Below are positions 15,866-24,978 of a stretch of 33,260 nt of DNA, piece after piece (position 1 is the stretch's first letter; every line of letters begins with the position of its first letter). A program made the position numbers and the translations under genes. The stretch lies in assembly GCF_024158745.1 (NCBI RefSeq), contig NZ_JAMZAW010000043.1:1-33260 (forward strand), written 5' to 3'. The notes beneath the pieces were generated by a model that saw only the letters and a program-made list of their open reading frames with translations, searched no databases and was not told where the DNA came from. This DNA is from Paenibacillus tyrphae (GTDB lineage Bacteria; Bacillota; Bacilli; Paenibacillales; NBRC-103111).

Positions 15866-17392
15866 ATGCGAACCATACTGTATGTTCCGCTGGACGAACG
15901 TCCGTGCAACTTCGATTTTCCGGCCGATCTGGCCGTCGGTACGGATTTTCGGCTCGTGAGGCCGGAGCTGGAGGCGATGGGGCGCAAAAAATCGCCTGCG
16001 GACGTGGACCGGCTATGGGCCTGGCTGTTCGAGCGGGCAGCCGAAGCCGACGGTGCGATCGTTTCGCTGGATACACTGATGTACGGAGGCATCGTGCCGT
16101 CGAGACTGCACCGGCTGTCTCCGGAGCAGTGCCGGGAGCGGCTGGATAGGCTGCGCAAGCTGAAGCAAATCAATCCGAAGCTGCGGCTGTATGCCTTCAA
16201 CCTGATCATGCGCTGTCCGAGCTATTCGAGCAGCGACGAGGAACCGGACTATTACGAAACGTGGGGAAAGGACATTTTCAGGCGGGGGGTTCTCCGGCAC
16301 CGGGCAGAGCTTGGGCTGGCGGATGAGAAGGAGCTTGCGGAGCTGAAGCGGCTGGATACGTCCATCCCTGCCGGCGTCTGGCAGGATTATACGGAGCGGC
16401 GGGCCGTCAATTTGCAGGTCAACCAGTGGGCCGTCGAGCTGGTGAAGGAGCAGGTTGTCGACTTCATGATCGTGCCGCAGGACGACTCGGCGCCCTTCGG
16501 GCTGACGGCTGTTGACCAGCAGTGCGTGCGCGAGCATATCCGGAGCCTGAGCCTGCAGCTTCAGGTCTATATGTATCCGGGAGCCGACGAGGTCGGCTGT
16601 ACGCTGCTCGCCCGTATGATCAACGGGTTTATGGGCGTCCGGCCGCTCATTTACCCGCATTTTTCGAGTGTGCAGGGTCCGTTCGTGACGCCGTTGTACG
16701 AAGACCGGATGCTGTACGAGACGCTAAAATGCCACATCGTGGCCGCAGGCGCGATGATGGCTTCCTCCGTCAGCGAAGCAGATCTGGTTCTGTGCGTGAA
16801 TTCGCCGGGAGAGCAGATGATCGAAGCCGGCGAGCAGGCTTTACCGAATCCGAACCGCGGATATACCGTGCTGCGGAACCTCGTCGAATTGACCGAAATG
16901 GCGCATGAGGTCGTTCACCGCTGGAAGAAGCCGTGTCTGGTCGCCGACGTCGCCTATGCCAACGGCTCCGATCTGGAGCTGCTCGCGCTGCTGCGGCAGA
17001 AGGGGCTGCTGTTCCGCTTGGCCGCCTACGCCGGCTGGAACACCAACGGCAATACGCTCGGCACGTGCCTCGCGCAGGGGCTCATCTATTACCTATACGG
17101 CGATATGCCGGGCCATCGCGATTTTCTGGCCTTGCGGCTTGTGGAGGACGCGGGCTACTGCGCATCCGTCCGTCAGCAGGTTACCCAGTCGTGCCTGCCG
17201 TCTATGGGGCACACGTACTTCTCGATCGACGGGGAGCGGGGGGCGGTGGCGGACCTTGTGAAGCGGGAGCTGCAGCGGTTTGCCCGGGAGCAGATCGACG
17301 ACGAAGGGCACCGCGTCGTGATTGACGACTGCCGCATGCCGTGGAGCCGGATGTTCGAGGTCGGTCTGCGCGTGCGTGTCGAGAGGAGATAG
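15866..17392 (+). CDS. DUF4127 family protein
   Basis: A 508-residue cytoplasmic protein without signal peptide. It shows the features I associate with DUF4127: the opening ILYVPLDERPCN, LDTLMYGGIVPSR (about 75-90), PQDDSAPFG (about 208-216) and PGADEVGCTLLAR (about 240-253). The several conserved Asp and Glu residues suggest a metal-dependent or hydrolytic site, but I know of no established activity. I chose the ATG at 15866 because the family begins at this methionine and GGGGGAGGGGG lies 5-6 bases before it; an ATG at 15839 would start 3 bases after the nanE stop without a binding site. As the last gene of the sugar operon it probably acts on the imported glycoside or its product. Confidence 0.78.
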   Translation: MRTILYVPLDERPCNFDFPADLAVGTDFRLVRPELEAMGRKKSPADVDRLWAWLFERAAEADGAIVSLDTLMYGGIVPSRLHRLSPEQCRERLDRLRKLKQINPKLRLYAFNLIMRCPSYSSSDEEPDYYETWGKDIFRRGVLRHRAELGLADEKELAELKRLDTSIPAGVWQDYTERRAVNLQVNQWAVELVKEQVVDFMIVPQDDSAPFGLTAVDQQCVREHIRSLSLQLQVYMYPGADEVGCTLLARMINGFMGVRPLIYPHFSSVQGPFVTPLYEDRMLYETLKCHIVAAGAMMASSVSEADLVLCVNSPGEQMIEAGEQALPNPNRGYTVLRNLVELTEMAHEVVHRWKKPCLVADVAYANGSDLELLALLRQKGLLFRLAAYAGWNTNGNTLGTCLAQGLIYYLYGDMPGHRDFLALRLVEDAGYCASVRQQVTQSCLPSMGHTYFSIDGERGAVADLVKRELQRFAREQIDDEGHRVVIDDCRMPWSRMFEVGLRVRVERR

Positions 17393-17410
17393 CGGGGTTT
17401 TGTCCCAGTC

Positions 17411-17460
17411 CAGGCAACCGCCAGCCCCATGGGAAGCCGGGAGGCGCCGGCGGTTGCCTG
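17411..17460. terminator. Hairpin between convergent genes, possible bidirectional terminator
   Basis: CAGGCAACCGCC (17411-17422) and GGCGGTTGCCTG (17449-17460) pair perfectly over 12 bp around a 26-base loop that can fold further. It lies between the DUF4127 stop (17392) and the stop of the converging DinB gene (17461). Neither side has a clear T-run, so termination would be partial or factor-assisted. Confidence 0.5.
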
Positions 17461-17919
17461 CTATAAGCCTCTTCGGATGAAGTTTGCCGAAACCGCCCGC
17501 AAACCCAATTCCTTGGCCCAGACGGACAATTGTCCGACATGGTGGATTTCATGGGCGATTACATGTCTTAAGATTTCGCCTTGGGTGAACGTTTCTTCCA
17601 TCCCGGAAGGCGTAACAGGTTCACCGTCGGACTCATTGGTCCAATGTACGAGAAAGTCCTCGACTTCGATCCGATACTGCGCGGACAGCTGCCGGACCTT
17701 GTCCAAGCTCGCGAAGTCGTTGAAGGCAGGCTCCGGGTCCGGCTCGCCCTTGATGGCCCGAATCCAGCTGCACTCCACATCGACGATATGAAACAGCGTC
17801 TTCAGGATGGACCCGACTCCGCCGGTGCGTTCGCGCAGCAGCTCTTCCTCGCTTATTGCCCCGAAGGTTTCAAACCATTCGTCCCGTACCATCCAATTGT
17901 AGCGAAATAACCGCAGCAT
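17461..17919 (-). CDS. DinB family protein
   Basis: The 152-residue four-helix protein has the DinB/YfiT-type metal triad: His44 (TLFHIVDVE), His123 and His127 in HVIAHEIHHVGQL. DinB-like proteins often act as thiol transferases or as damage-induced proteins of unknown role. No partner domain is fused. The ATG is preceded by GAGGAGG at 7 bases. It lies 60 bases downstream of the caspase-like gene on the same strand, and the gap contains only a small GAAA-loop hairpin (17962-17975) without T-run, so co-transcription is possible. Confidence 0.82.
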   Translation of the reverse strand: MLRLFRYNWMVRDEWFETFGAISEEELLRERTGGVGSILKTLFHIVDVECSWIRAIKGEPDPEPAFNDFASLDKVRQLSAQYRIEVEDFLVHWTNESDGEPVTPSGMEETFTQGEILRHVIAHEIHHVGQLSVWAKELGLRAVSANFIRRGL

Positions 17920-17979
17920 TCGTTTTCCTCCTCAGACTTTTTCAGATTACTTCCATAATATCTGGTCGAAAGACCAAGC

Positions 17980-18597
17980 TCAATATGCCGTCTTACTGCA
18001 TTGTCCCTCCGGCGTTAACTGATAGAAGCCGTCCTGTACGTACAGCCGGTAGGCGCGGCTTTCCTCGTCGTAAGCGGCTGCGTGCTGCCACGCTTCTTCC
18101 AGCGATTCCGTCTTGATCAACCGATGGAAAAAGTGCATGATGAACAGCGCGGCCGCTTCTCCCGAAACATCGATATCGGCGGCAATATACGCTTTAAGGT
18201 TTCCTTGCATAAAAGCTTTCCCCGCTTCTTCGACACCCGCAGAGCAAGCCGTATTGATGACAACCGTTCCCGGCAGGTTGATCGCTTGGCCTATCGTCTC
18301 CGGAAGCATAACCTCATCGTGCAAGCTCGAAACGTCGATTTCTTCGATATATTCGCCGAAAATAATCCCGCCCTTGTCCCCATGAGCGCTAATAATAAGG
18401 TAAGGCGGAGCGTTTTCTTCTCCTTGCCCGATCACTTGCAGAAAATCCCCGGGCGTGCCGATGGCATGAAACAGCGTAACCGTATTGAATTGTTCCAAAA
18501 CCTTACGAATAAAATTGGCCTCGCCGCCGTCGTCGATCGCAGCGATCGCAACAGGCAATCGTTTTGCGTAAAATCGGGTATCGACAGGTTTCCACAT
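17980..18597 (-). CDS. Stand-alone caspase/CHAT-like cysteine protease-fold protein
   Basis: A 205-residue protein with the two signature strands of clan CD peptidases: a hydrophobic strand ending in Ser-Ala-His72-Gly (LIISAHG) and another ending in Thr-Ala-Cys118-Ser-Ala-Gly (VVINTACSAG). His and Cys would form the catalytic dyad, as in caspases, gingipains and CHAT domains. Nothing else is fused: no TPR, death-like or transmembrane segment. The ATG at 18597 is preferred over one at 18648 because GAGGAG lies 9 bases upstream of the former and no site precedes the latter. Upstream on the same strand is a coiled-coil protein gene, which could encode its partner or substrate (inference only). 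Confidence 0.65.
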   Translation of the reverse strand: MWKPVDTRFYAKRLPVAIAAIDDGGEANFIRKVLEQFNTVTLFHAIGTPGDFLQVIGQGEENAPPYLIISAHGDKGGIIFGEYIEEIDVSSLHDEVMLPETIGQAINLPGTVVINTACSAGVEEAGKAFMQGNLKAYIAADIDVSGEAAALFIMHFFHRLIKTESLEEAWQHAAAYDEESRAYRLYVQDGFYQLTPEGQCSKTAY

Positions 18598-18686
18598 GGT
18601 GTACCACTCCTCATCTATTTTTATATGCTTACGACGAGGGGTTTCCATGGTTTCGCTGTTTTTGGATTTCGACCCAAGGCGAACGC

Positions 18687-18757
18687 AAAAAAAGCACCTT
18701 TCGTGAAGGACGAGGCCAACTACTGTATGCCGCCCCGTCCTCTTTAGAAACGTGCTT
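18687..18757 (-). terminator. Two-tier hairpin terminator between coiled-coil and caspase-like genes
   Basis: On the minus strand an outer stem (AAGCAC and TTTC pairing with GAAA and GTGCTT) encloses an inner 10-bp stem (AGGACGGGGC with GCCTCGTCCT, one wobble), followed by seven T residues (complement of 18687-18693). It lies about 50 bases after the coiled-coil gene and 90 bases before the caspase-like start, so it either separates the two units or attenuates the second. Confidence 0.7.
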
Positions 18758-18804
18758 AATTTGAAAGTTAGTTGTGTCGGAATCCCGCTCTTGTACGATG
18801 AAGC

Positions 18805-19656
18805 TTACAGCGTCAAGTTCACGATCGTTCCGGCGGGTGATTTATTTCCTTTACGCTTCTCCGAGTACGTCTCGATTTCTTGCGCCGTTAGCTGTCTCCT
18901 CCCGGATTGCTGCGGTTTATCCAAGCTTTCATCTTCTTTCGTTTGTTTGGCGGGCTTGGCGGAAGCGATCTTGTCGTCCTCCCGGACCGCTTTAGCGATG
19001 TCGCTTGTGATATTACCGGACAGTTCCATAAGCTTGCCGTTTAAGTTCTCGGCTTTTTCCTTCAATTCGCTTGAGCGCGCAGGATCGCTATGCTCCCAGC
19101 CTTTAGCCTCTGTTCGCAGCGTATTTTGCGCCATCTTGATGCGGCCGAAGTTCTGTTTCTCCTGGCTCGCGGATACAACCGCTTGCATTGTGTTTGAAGA
19201 TAAAACAGAGTCCTCTTGGGACCGCTCATTCGGGTAGCTGCCGCCAGGACTGGAGGCGTTCGACTTCTCGCCCTTTTTCTTGCTCTCTTCGTCTAATCCC
19301 GCTGCCTTCCGCTGCTCTTCGAGCTGGATTGTTCTCATCTGCTCTTCCAGCTCCCGGATTTGCTTGTCGATGTTTTCGAGCTCCGCTTTCATCGATTCCG
19401 CACTCGTGCCTTTTTTCAAAGCCTCGCTTAAATAATTGTCTCGTCGTTCCATCAGCCCTTGCTTTTGTTCCATTAACCGCTCCAGTGCCGTGGCCGCCGT
19501 TTTTTGACCGGGACCGTTAAGGAAAGGCTTGCGGATGGTAACCCTGTCCTGCTGCTGCTTGTGCTCCTGTTGTTCGTTCGCATTGGATCGCCGGGTGTAA
19601 GTCTGATTACCATGTGCGCTGACAAACGAGGGCCGTGAGTCTAAAGAAACGCGCAT
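18805..19656 (-). CDS. Coiled-coil protein of unknown function
   Basis: A 283-residue, very hydrophilic protein. Residues 1-55 are Gln/Asn/Arg-rich and probably disordered. Residues about 60-125 form a strong coiled coil (LERLMEQKQGLMERRDN ... IDKQIRELEEQMRTIQLEE). A Ser/Lys linker follows, then a second helical part (170-225) and a basic tail ending in SPAGTIVNLTL. No signal peptide or membrane segment is present. I recognise no named family; a role as cytoplasmic scaffold or secreted structural protein would be a guess. The start is well supported: GGAGGAGG stands 8 bases before the ATG. It is the first gene of the minus-strand group leading to the caspase-like gene. Confidence 0.7.
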   Translation of the reverse strand: MRVSLDSRPSFVSAHGNQTYTRRSNANEQQEHKQQQDRVTIRKPFLNGPGQKTAATALERLMEQKQGLMERRDNYLSEALKKGTSAESMKAELENIDKQIRELEEQMRTIQLEEQRKAAGLDEESKKKGEKSNASSPGGSYPNERSQEDSVLSSNTMQAVVSASQEKQNFGRIKMAQNTLRTEAKGWEHSDPARSSELKEKAENLNGKLMELSGNITSDIAKAVREDDKIASAKPAKQTKEDESLDKPQQSGRRQLTAQEIETYSEKRKGNKSPAGTIVNLTL

Positions 19657-19742
19657 GAAAATATCCTCCTCCGTGATTTTATTGTAAAAGAAATCCTTAT
19701 TTTACTATATCGTCTAATCTCATTAATTTTTAAAACGATTTA

Positions 19743-20645
19743 CTAAAAAAGTTTATTGAAATAGATTTTGGCCTCTAAAGACTTGAATACGGCGTCCCGT
19801 ATCTTGATCGCCTGAATGGCGGATGCAATATCGAGAAGCTCGCTTTTTTTGTTACATTCCAAACAATCCTTAATATGATGTATGACTTGCTCATAATCAT
19901 CCTTCATTTGGGGAGTTAACACTTCTTTGCTTCCATCACTATAATAAGCGGCAAATTCTTCTCTTGTGTTTGTACCATATTCAGCATCAAACTTGATCGA
20001 ACCTTTCTCGCAAATAACCTCAAATCCTACACAAAACGGGGCATTCTTCGGTAAATTGGTGTAACTCTCAACAACGGCGAATTTATTTTCATAGTTTAAT
20101 GTTGTGATTGCGATCGATTGCTCCCCCAAGTCTATCCCATTGGAGACGACATGTTCAGGCATCCCCAGAATCTCGATCAAGAAATCAAAATTATGAATAT
20201 GGAAATCGGAAACGTTTTTTTGCAATCCCAGGTTTCCCCAAACCGGAGCGGTTTTATTATACGAACGAAATGAGATTACTTCACCGAATTCAAGGTTTTG
20301 GATTTTGTTTATCGTTATATGGTGGGGCGTCGAAAATTTAAAAAACAAATCCACAAAGACGTGTCTTTGATACTGTTCGGAGATATGTAAAATATTTTCG
20401 GCCTCATCTATTTGATAGCATAACGGGGTTTCGCAAAAAACATGCTTTCGATGCTTTAATGCTTCAATGGCCCATTTAGAATGAAGAGAGGTAGGCAAGC
20501 AAATATCTACTAAGTCGATTTCCTCATGTTCAATGATTTCGTATATATCTGTCGTCGTTCCAATGTTCAACGTCTCATTGATTTCTCTTAATTTGTTTTC
20601 ATTCCGACCATAGATGAGAACGACTTCATTTTCGTTGTAAGAGCC
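19743..20645 (-). pseudogene. Gfo/Idh/MocA oxidoreductase lacking its N-terminus
   Basis: The frame begins directly after the cupin stop codon with GSYNENEVVLIYGRNENKL, which corresponds to the region after the first beta-strand of the Rossmann fold; the strand and the GxGxxG loop are missing. From there the protein is well preserved: VDICLPTSLHSKWA, HVFCETPLCY (family EKP motif altered to ETP, so the catalytic lysine is replaced by threonine), and the full C-terminal domain to a stop at 19743. The only start codon is a TTG at 20570 without a good binding site. The segment is AT-rich compared with the cupin and methyltransferase. It looks like a recombined, inactive or neofunctional remnant. 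Confidence 0.6.
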
Positions 20646-20987
20646 TTAAATAAATACCGTATCGGCGTCCGTATGCTCGAAGCACAGATTAACCGTCCGC
20701 ACGTTCGATCTGGTCCGATGAACGACTCCGGCAGGGATGGTAATGGAATCGTTGGCTTTCAATGCTACGGTGTCGCGGTCTTGGAAATCGATGAGCAGCT
20801 CGCCTTCCAGCACGATAAACAGCTCGTCGGAGGTCGGATGATAATGCCATTGATATTCGCCGGTGAACACAGCCAGCCGAAGGCAGCTTTCATTGACGGT
20901 ACTGATGACCACGTTGCGGTACTGCTCTTCGACGCTGCCGCTTAATTGCGATAGATTGACAACTTCGAGTTCCTGATTTGTTTTCAT
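20646..20987 (-). CDS. Small cupin-domain protein
   Basis: A 113-residue single-domain cupin. Motif 1 is His48-x-His50 with Glu55 (WHYHPTSDELFIVLEGEL) and motif 2 ends in His90 (ITIPAGVVHRT), giving a complete 3-His/1-Glu metal site. Such proteins include sugar isomerases, dioxygenases and small-molecule binders; no substrate can be assigned. It lies 16 bases downstream of the methyltransferase gene on the same strand and is probably co-transcribed with it. An AGGATG-like sequence about 7 bases before the ATG is a weak ribosome binding site. Confidence 0.82.
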   Translation of the reverse strand: MKTNQELEVVNLSQLSGSVEEQYRNVVISTVNESCLRLAVFTGEYQWHYHPTSDELFIVLEGELLIDFQDRDTVALKANDSITIPAGVVHRTRSNVRTVNLCFEHTDADTVFI

Positions 20988-21003
20988 GGGGTATCATCCT
21001 TTG

Positions 21004-21792
21004 CTATTCGTAGTGGAAGCTATGACTTTTTCGGGCGATGAGGTGGGTGAACACCGCAATATCTCTATAAGGACTAAGACGTCCTAATTCGTGCTCCAGT
21101 TTCGCGGCCCGGCGGTGCCATTCTTCCTGCTGCTTGATTTCGTTATCGGCAATGTATCCGTAGATGTTGTGGATGCCGCACCGGTCCAGAACTTCGTAGC
21201 CTGCTTCCTGAAGCCATTGCTGCAGCCGTTCATGGGGATACGTGGTGATCTCCGTTTGAATCACGCTGCTGTATTCCTGATCGCTTTCGAGGCTGTGAAA
21301 GGCTTCCTCGGGGTCTTTAAGGATGATCGCTTTCTTCATCACTTTCCCCACAGGATTATGAGCAATGAGCGACAGATAACCGCGTTCGTTCTGCTTGGAG
21401 CCGATTCGCTTGAGCAAGTCTCCGGGCTCCTCCACATATTCCAGAACGTTATGGCAAAATATCCAGTCATACCGCCCCGGCAAAGCAAGCTCCTCTTGGA
21501 GCGTGGACACCCTGTAATCGATGTTTGTGCGATGGTCCGACGCGGATTGCTTCGCGATTTCGATCATTTCCGGCGTAGGGTCGATGCCCGTCACCCGATT
21601 CCCTCTCCTGGCGTACTCCGAGCTGGTGATGCCGAAGCCGCAGCCGATGTCCAGAATCGATTGTCCGGCTCCTTCAAGAAAACGGTCGATTTGATGCCAG
21701 GCTGTCGCGTAGAATAACTGTCCCCAAGGCATCTCGGTATAGGTTAAATAAGATTGGATCGATTTGGAGAACGATGCGGTCTTGGAAGCCAT
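21004..21792 (-). CDS. Class I SAM-dependent methyltransferase
   Basis: A 262-residue methyltransferase. SAM-binding motif I is ILDIGCGFG (46-54), the acidic end of strand 2 is Asp71 (VTGIDPTPEM), and motif IV is WIFCHNVLEYVE. The N-terminal YLTYTEMPWGQLFY and the long variable C-terminal part recall the SmtA/CmoM-like group, which methylates modified tRNA wobble uridines, but the assignment is from overall look only. AAAAGGAGCG precedes the ATG. It forms a minus-strand unit with the cupin (16-base gap) and follows the membrane-protein remnant by 37 bases. Confidence 0.82.
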   Translation of the reverse strand: MASKTASFSKSIQSYLTYTEMPWGQLFYATAWHQIDRFLEGAGQSILDIGCGFGITSSEYARRGNRVTGIDPTPEMIEIAKQSASDHRTNIDYRVSTLQEELALPGRYDWIFCHNVLEYVEEPGDLLKRIGSKQNERGYLSLIAHNPVGKVMKKAIILKDPEEAFHSLESDQEYSSVIQTEITTYPHERLQQWLQEAGYEVLDRCGIHNIYGYIADNEIKQQEEWHRRAAKLEHELGRLSPYRDIAVFTHLIARKSHSFHYE

Positions 21793-21829
21793 AGGATATC
21801 GCTCCTTTTATAGTTGTCCTTTTTCGGAT

Positions 21830-22273
21830 TTACGAATGGAAGCTGCTGCTATGCCAAGCGGCGATACTGACTACTCCGGATGCGATGTACGTGTTCGTAT
21901 AATACGGAAGCGCCTCCGCCCCAACAAACTGCAGCACGCTTGTCCAATTCACGATTCCGTCGCCGCCGCCATCCCCGCCTGAGGCTACAAAAGCCGCGCC
22001 GATAAGAAACAACAAAACCCGTTCTCCCACCATGGGTACGATACTGATCCAGAAAGCTCCTTGACGGGGCCGTGCAAACTGCTTTCTTGCATACAGCCCT
22101 GCTGCGATGTAGGGGAGGATGAGTACGCTGAATCCAATAATCGCGCCTGAAATATGTCGCTGACGGTCGATGGGAAGACCGGTCATCAGCACGTAGGCTT
22201 GAGCGGTGACAAACAGGCATAGAAGATAGGCGATTGTGACGGTCTCTGAATTCGCGATTGATTCCGAGTAACT
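21830..22273 (-). pseudogene. Membrane protein gene with lost 5' end
   Basis: The minus-strand frame is open from a TGA at 22274-22276 to a stop at 21830 (148 codons) and encodes several clear membrane segments: TVTIAYLLCLFVTAQAYVLM, then IIGFSVLILPYIAAGLYA, then ERVLLFLIGAAFVAS, and a weaker last one. The first segment has no upstream ATG, GTG or TTG in frame. The first usable start (GTG at 22190) would delete this helix and has no ribosome binding site. Composition changes from GC-rich to AT-rich at about 22.26 kb, so the 5' end was probably replaced when the RHS segment arrived. Family not recognised. Confidence 0.45.
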
Positions 22274-22474
22274 TCAGACTTATTTGGTAATGTCGAAGGT
22301 GTTCTTCAAACCTATCATGCATATATGGCCGCGTCTGAGGAATTTTTGCACACGTAGCTATTTTTTCATTTAACCATATCATATCTTGCCTTCTTTTTTA
22401 TTTCGTACACTAACTTTTGGTACGAGTTGGACAAATATTTACTAATTATTATAATAATTCGACAAAATAATACA

Positions 22475-22504
22475 TTGATGTCTAATTATGGCGAACAGTA
22501 TAAT
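22475..22504 (+). promoter_or_regulatory. Promoter of the RHS locus
   Basis: A -35 box TTGATG (22475-22480) and a perfect -10 box TATAAT (22499-22504) are spaced by 18 bp. The first gene of the locus starts 49 bases downstream. The region 22277-22470 is AT-rich and holds nothing else I can support. Confidence 0.6.
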
Positions 22505-22552
22505 TAATCGGAGTTAGTTTATATTTATAATGAAAAAGTGGGGGTAAGAACC

Positions 22553-24956
22553 GTGGCTAAGCTTCTAGTGAGATCATTTACAGTACTGGTGATTTTTATT
22601 TCATCGATAGTTTTTTCTCTAGATATCACAAATGCTTCAGATAGTAAGTCTTCAACCAATATCTCTAGTTTAATGCAAAAAGGAATGAATGATGTAGTAT
22701 ACGATGATGGCGAAGGTGTTAGTAGGAAGAAAGTAAGAGAGCTAAACAATATGAGGACAAAGTATAGCAAAACCTATTTAAATGACGATAAAACTGTATC
22801 TGTGGTTAAAGCAACATACGCTTTGCACTACGAATCAAATGGCAAGTGGATTGATATTAACAACGAAGTAGTAGATATATCAGAAAATTATTTTGGAGTT
22901 AACCGGGATGATAATTTTTCCGTTAATTTTAAAAAAGATTCCCCTACTACTGTAATTTCTAATAAACAATACTTTATTAAATATGAACCTCTTACGAATC
23001 GGCTTGTAACTGGAAGTGCATATGGCAATATGGTGTCATACGCGAATGCCTGGACTGATACTACGTTAAAAATATCAGATTCAGAATGATTCTGTAAAGA
23101 TGGAATTGATGCTAAAGACAAATGAAGCCCCAAAAAAGTTTAGTTTCAAATTGGAAACCAATGGATTAACACCATTCAAGAAAAATGATGGCTCAATTAT
23201 CTTAAAAAACAATCGGGACGAAATAATTTATACTATTCCGAGAATGTGGGTGCAGGATTCTTCAAGTAATGAGATTCGGTATGAAAATTTAACTACCGAT
23301 ATTATCAACAATGGGATCCATTATCTTCTAGAGTTTACACTTGATGATGAGGGGTTACAATATCCTATTCTGATTGATCCAACAACTAATTATGAAAGAT
23401 ATTATGAATATGACAGCGGAACGGCATTTTATGTGGATACCGATGATATAAGTGTAAGTTCATTAGTTGAAATAAAAGTAACCAATCGTCCTACAGAATC
23501 TTACGTAGAAAACAACCCAGCACAAATATTTTTAACACGTCAAGAATATGGAGATGTAATTGCACCATACTCACCTACTAATGAAGGAAGAAATGTGACT
23601 TGGATTTCTGAAACAACCGCATTTGATAATAAGAAAAATTACTCTGTTATAAAGAAGGCTGATATTGCAAAATTTTTAGGTGATAGTGAGAAATTTTATG
23701 GTGTCGTCTTTTATAATGAAAATTTTCTTTTCCGGTACGTGACTGTATCAGTTGAAATTACCTATAATATACTTCCAATTGCCCCAAGTAATTTAAAGGC
23801 GACTAATACCTCAAATTCAACTTCTAATATTGAGGTTACTTTAACGTGGGACCCGGCTACTCAGCCTAACCTTATAAAAGAGTATCAAGTATTTATGAAC
23901 GATAAATATATAAATAGTACAGTGTCAAATAGTATGAAAATTCACGATGTCTTGCCAAATACGCTGCATAACTTTCGTGTACGATCGTTGCTCAAAGATG
24001 GAACATTTTCTCCATTTGATACTACAACAATAAATATCTTTGATGCTGCAGCACCCGGTAATTTACAAGCGATTCCAACTTCTAAAAACAGTATAAATCT
24101 AACGTGGAGGCAAGCTGAAGAGCCTAGTATGGTCATACAGTATGAGATAGAAGGGTATGGAAATGACAAACGAATTCTATTAAATACAAGATCAAGCAAT
24201 ATAGAAATAACTGACTTATTACCAAATACATTGTATTCTTTTAAGGTAAAATCATTGCTTATCAGTGGTTTTTATTCTCCATATACCAATTTAGCAGAAG
24301 TGAAACTTTATGATCCTATCACTCCGAGTAATTTAAAGGCTAGTGTAGCTTCGGAAAATAGTGTAAATCTAATATGGGATCCGGCTCCAATGTCCGAGCT
24401 TATAGCCGAATATCAAGTCTATATGAATGATATATACAAACAAAGCGTAGCCTCCAACAATGTAGAGATTAAGGATTTGTTGATACATTCAACGGATACT
24501 TTTAAGGTAAGATCCTTGCTCAAAGACGGAAAAACTTCCATGTTTTCCAATTCAGTAACAGTTGACAGAACTCCTCCAAGTTTATCCATTGATGTCTCTT
24601 ATTTATCACCTTCATCCGTAAAGGTTGAAGTAAATGGAAAAGACGATAATTTTGGTTTGAACTATAAATATTATTTGAATGATAAAGAAATTTATTCTTA
24701 TCCAGCTAATTCAGGTTATACCATTAATAACCTTATCCCAGGAGTTAAATACATAGTTTATGTGAAAGTAACTGATCTATCCGGCAATAGTACAGTTAGT
24801 GAGAAGAGAACAGTAATCTACAGCGGAGGTAATCTGACATATGTTCACGATAATACAGGGAAATTGGATTATATAAGTGACATTGATGGAAGAAGAGTAT
24901 TTGACTACATATATGATAGTAATGGTAATTTAATATCAAAAGTTATGTTTCCTTAA
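22553..24956 (+). pseudogene. Secreted fibronectin type III/YD-tail protein, frameshifted
   Basis: One gene split in two frames: codons 22553-23089 and the frame that continues to 24956. An A5 run at 23068-23072 has one A too many; with A4 the reading becomes TLKYQIQNDSVKMELMLK and joins both halves into about 800 residues. The product has a signal peptide (first 29 residues, from the GTG at 22553 with GGGGG upstream), an N-terminal domain of the type found in WapA/RHS-linked proteins, four tandem fibronectin type III-like repeats (about 23779-24830, each near 270 bp and starting 'PSNLKA' or similar), and a short YD-like C-terminus (TYVHDNTGKLDYI). It precedes the RHS toxin gene by 22 bases and probably helps its export or surface attachment. 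Confidence 0.7.
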
Positions 24957-24978
24957 AATTCAATCTAGGAGCCAAACT

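Noticed and set aside
21849..22382. Alternative 177-codon minus-strand frame starting at 22382
   Set aside because: Its first 45 residues are in AT-rich sequence without known features, and the rest is an Arg-rich shadow of the membrane-protein frame.
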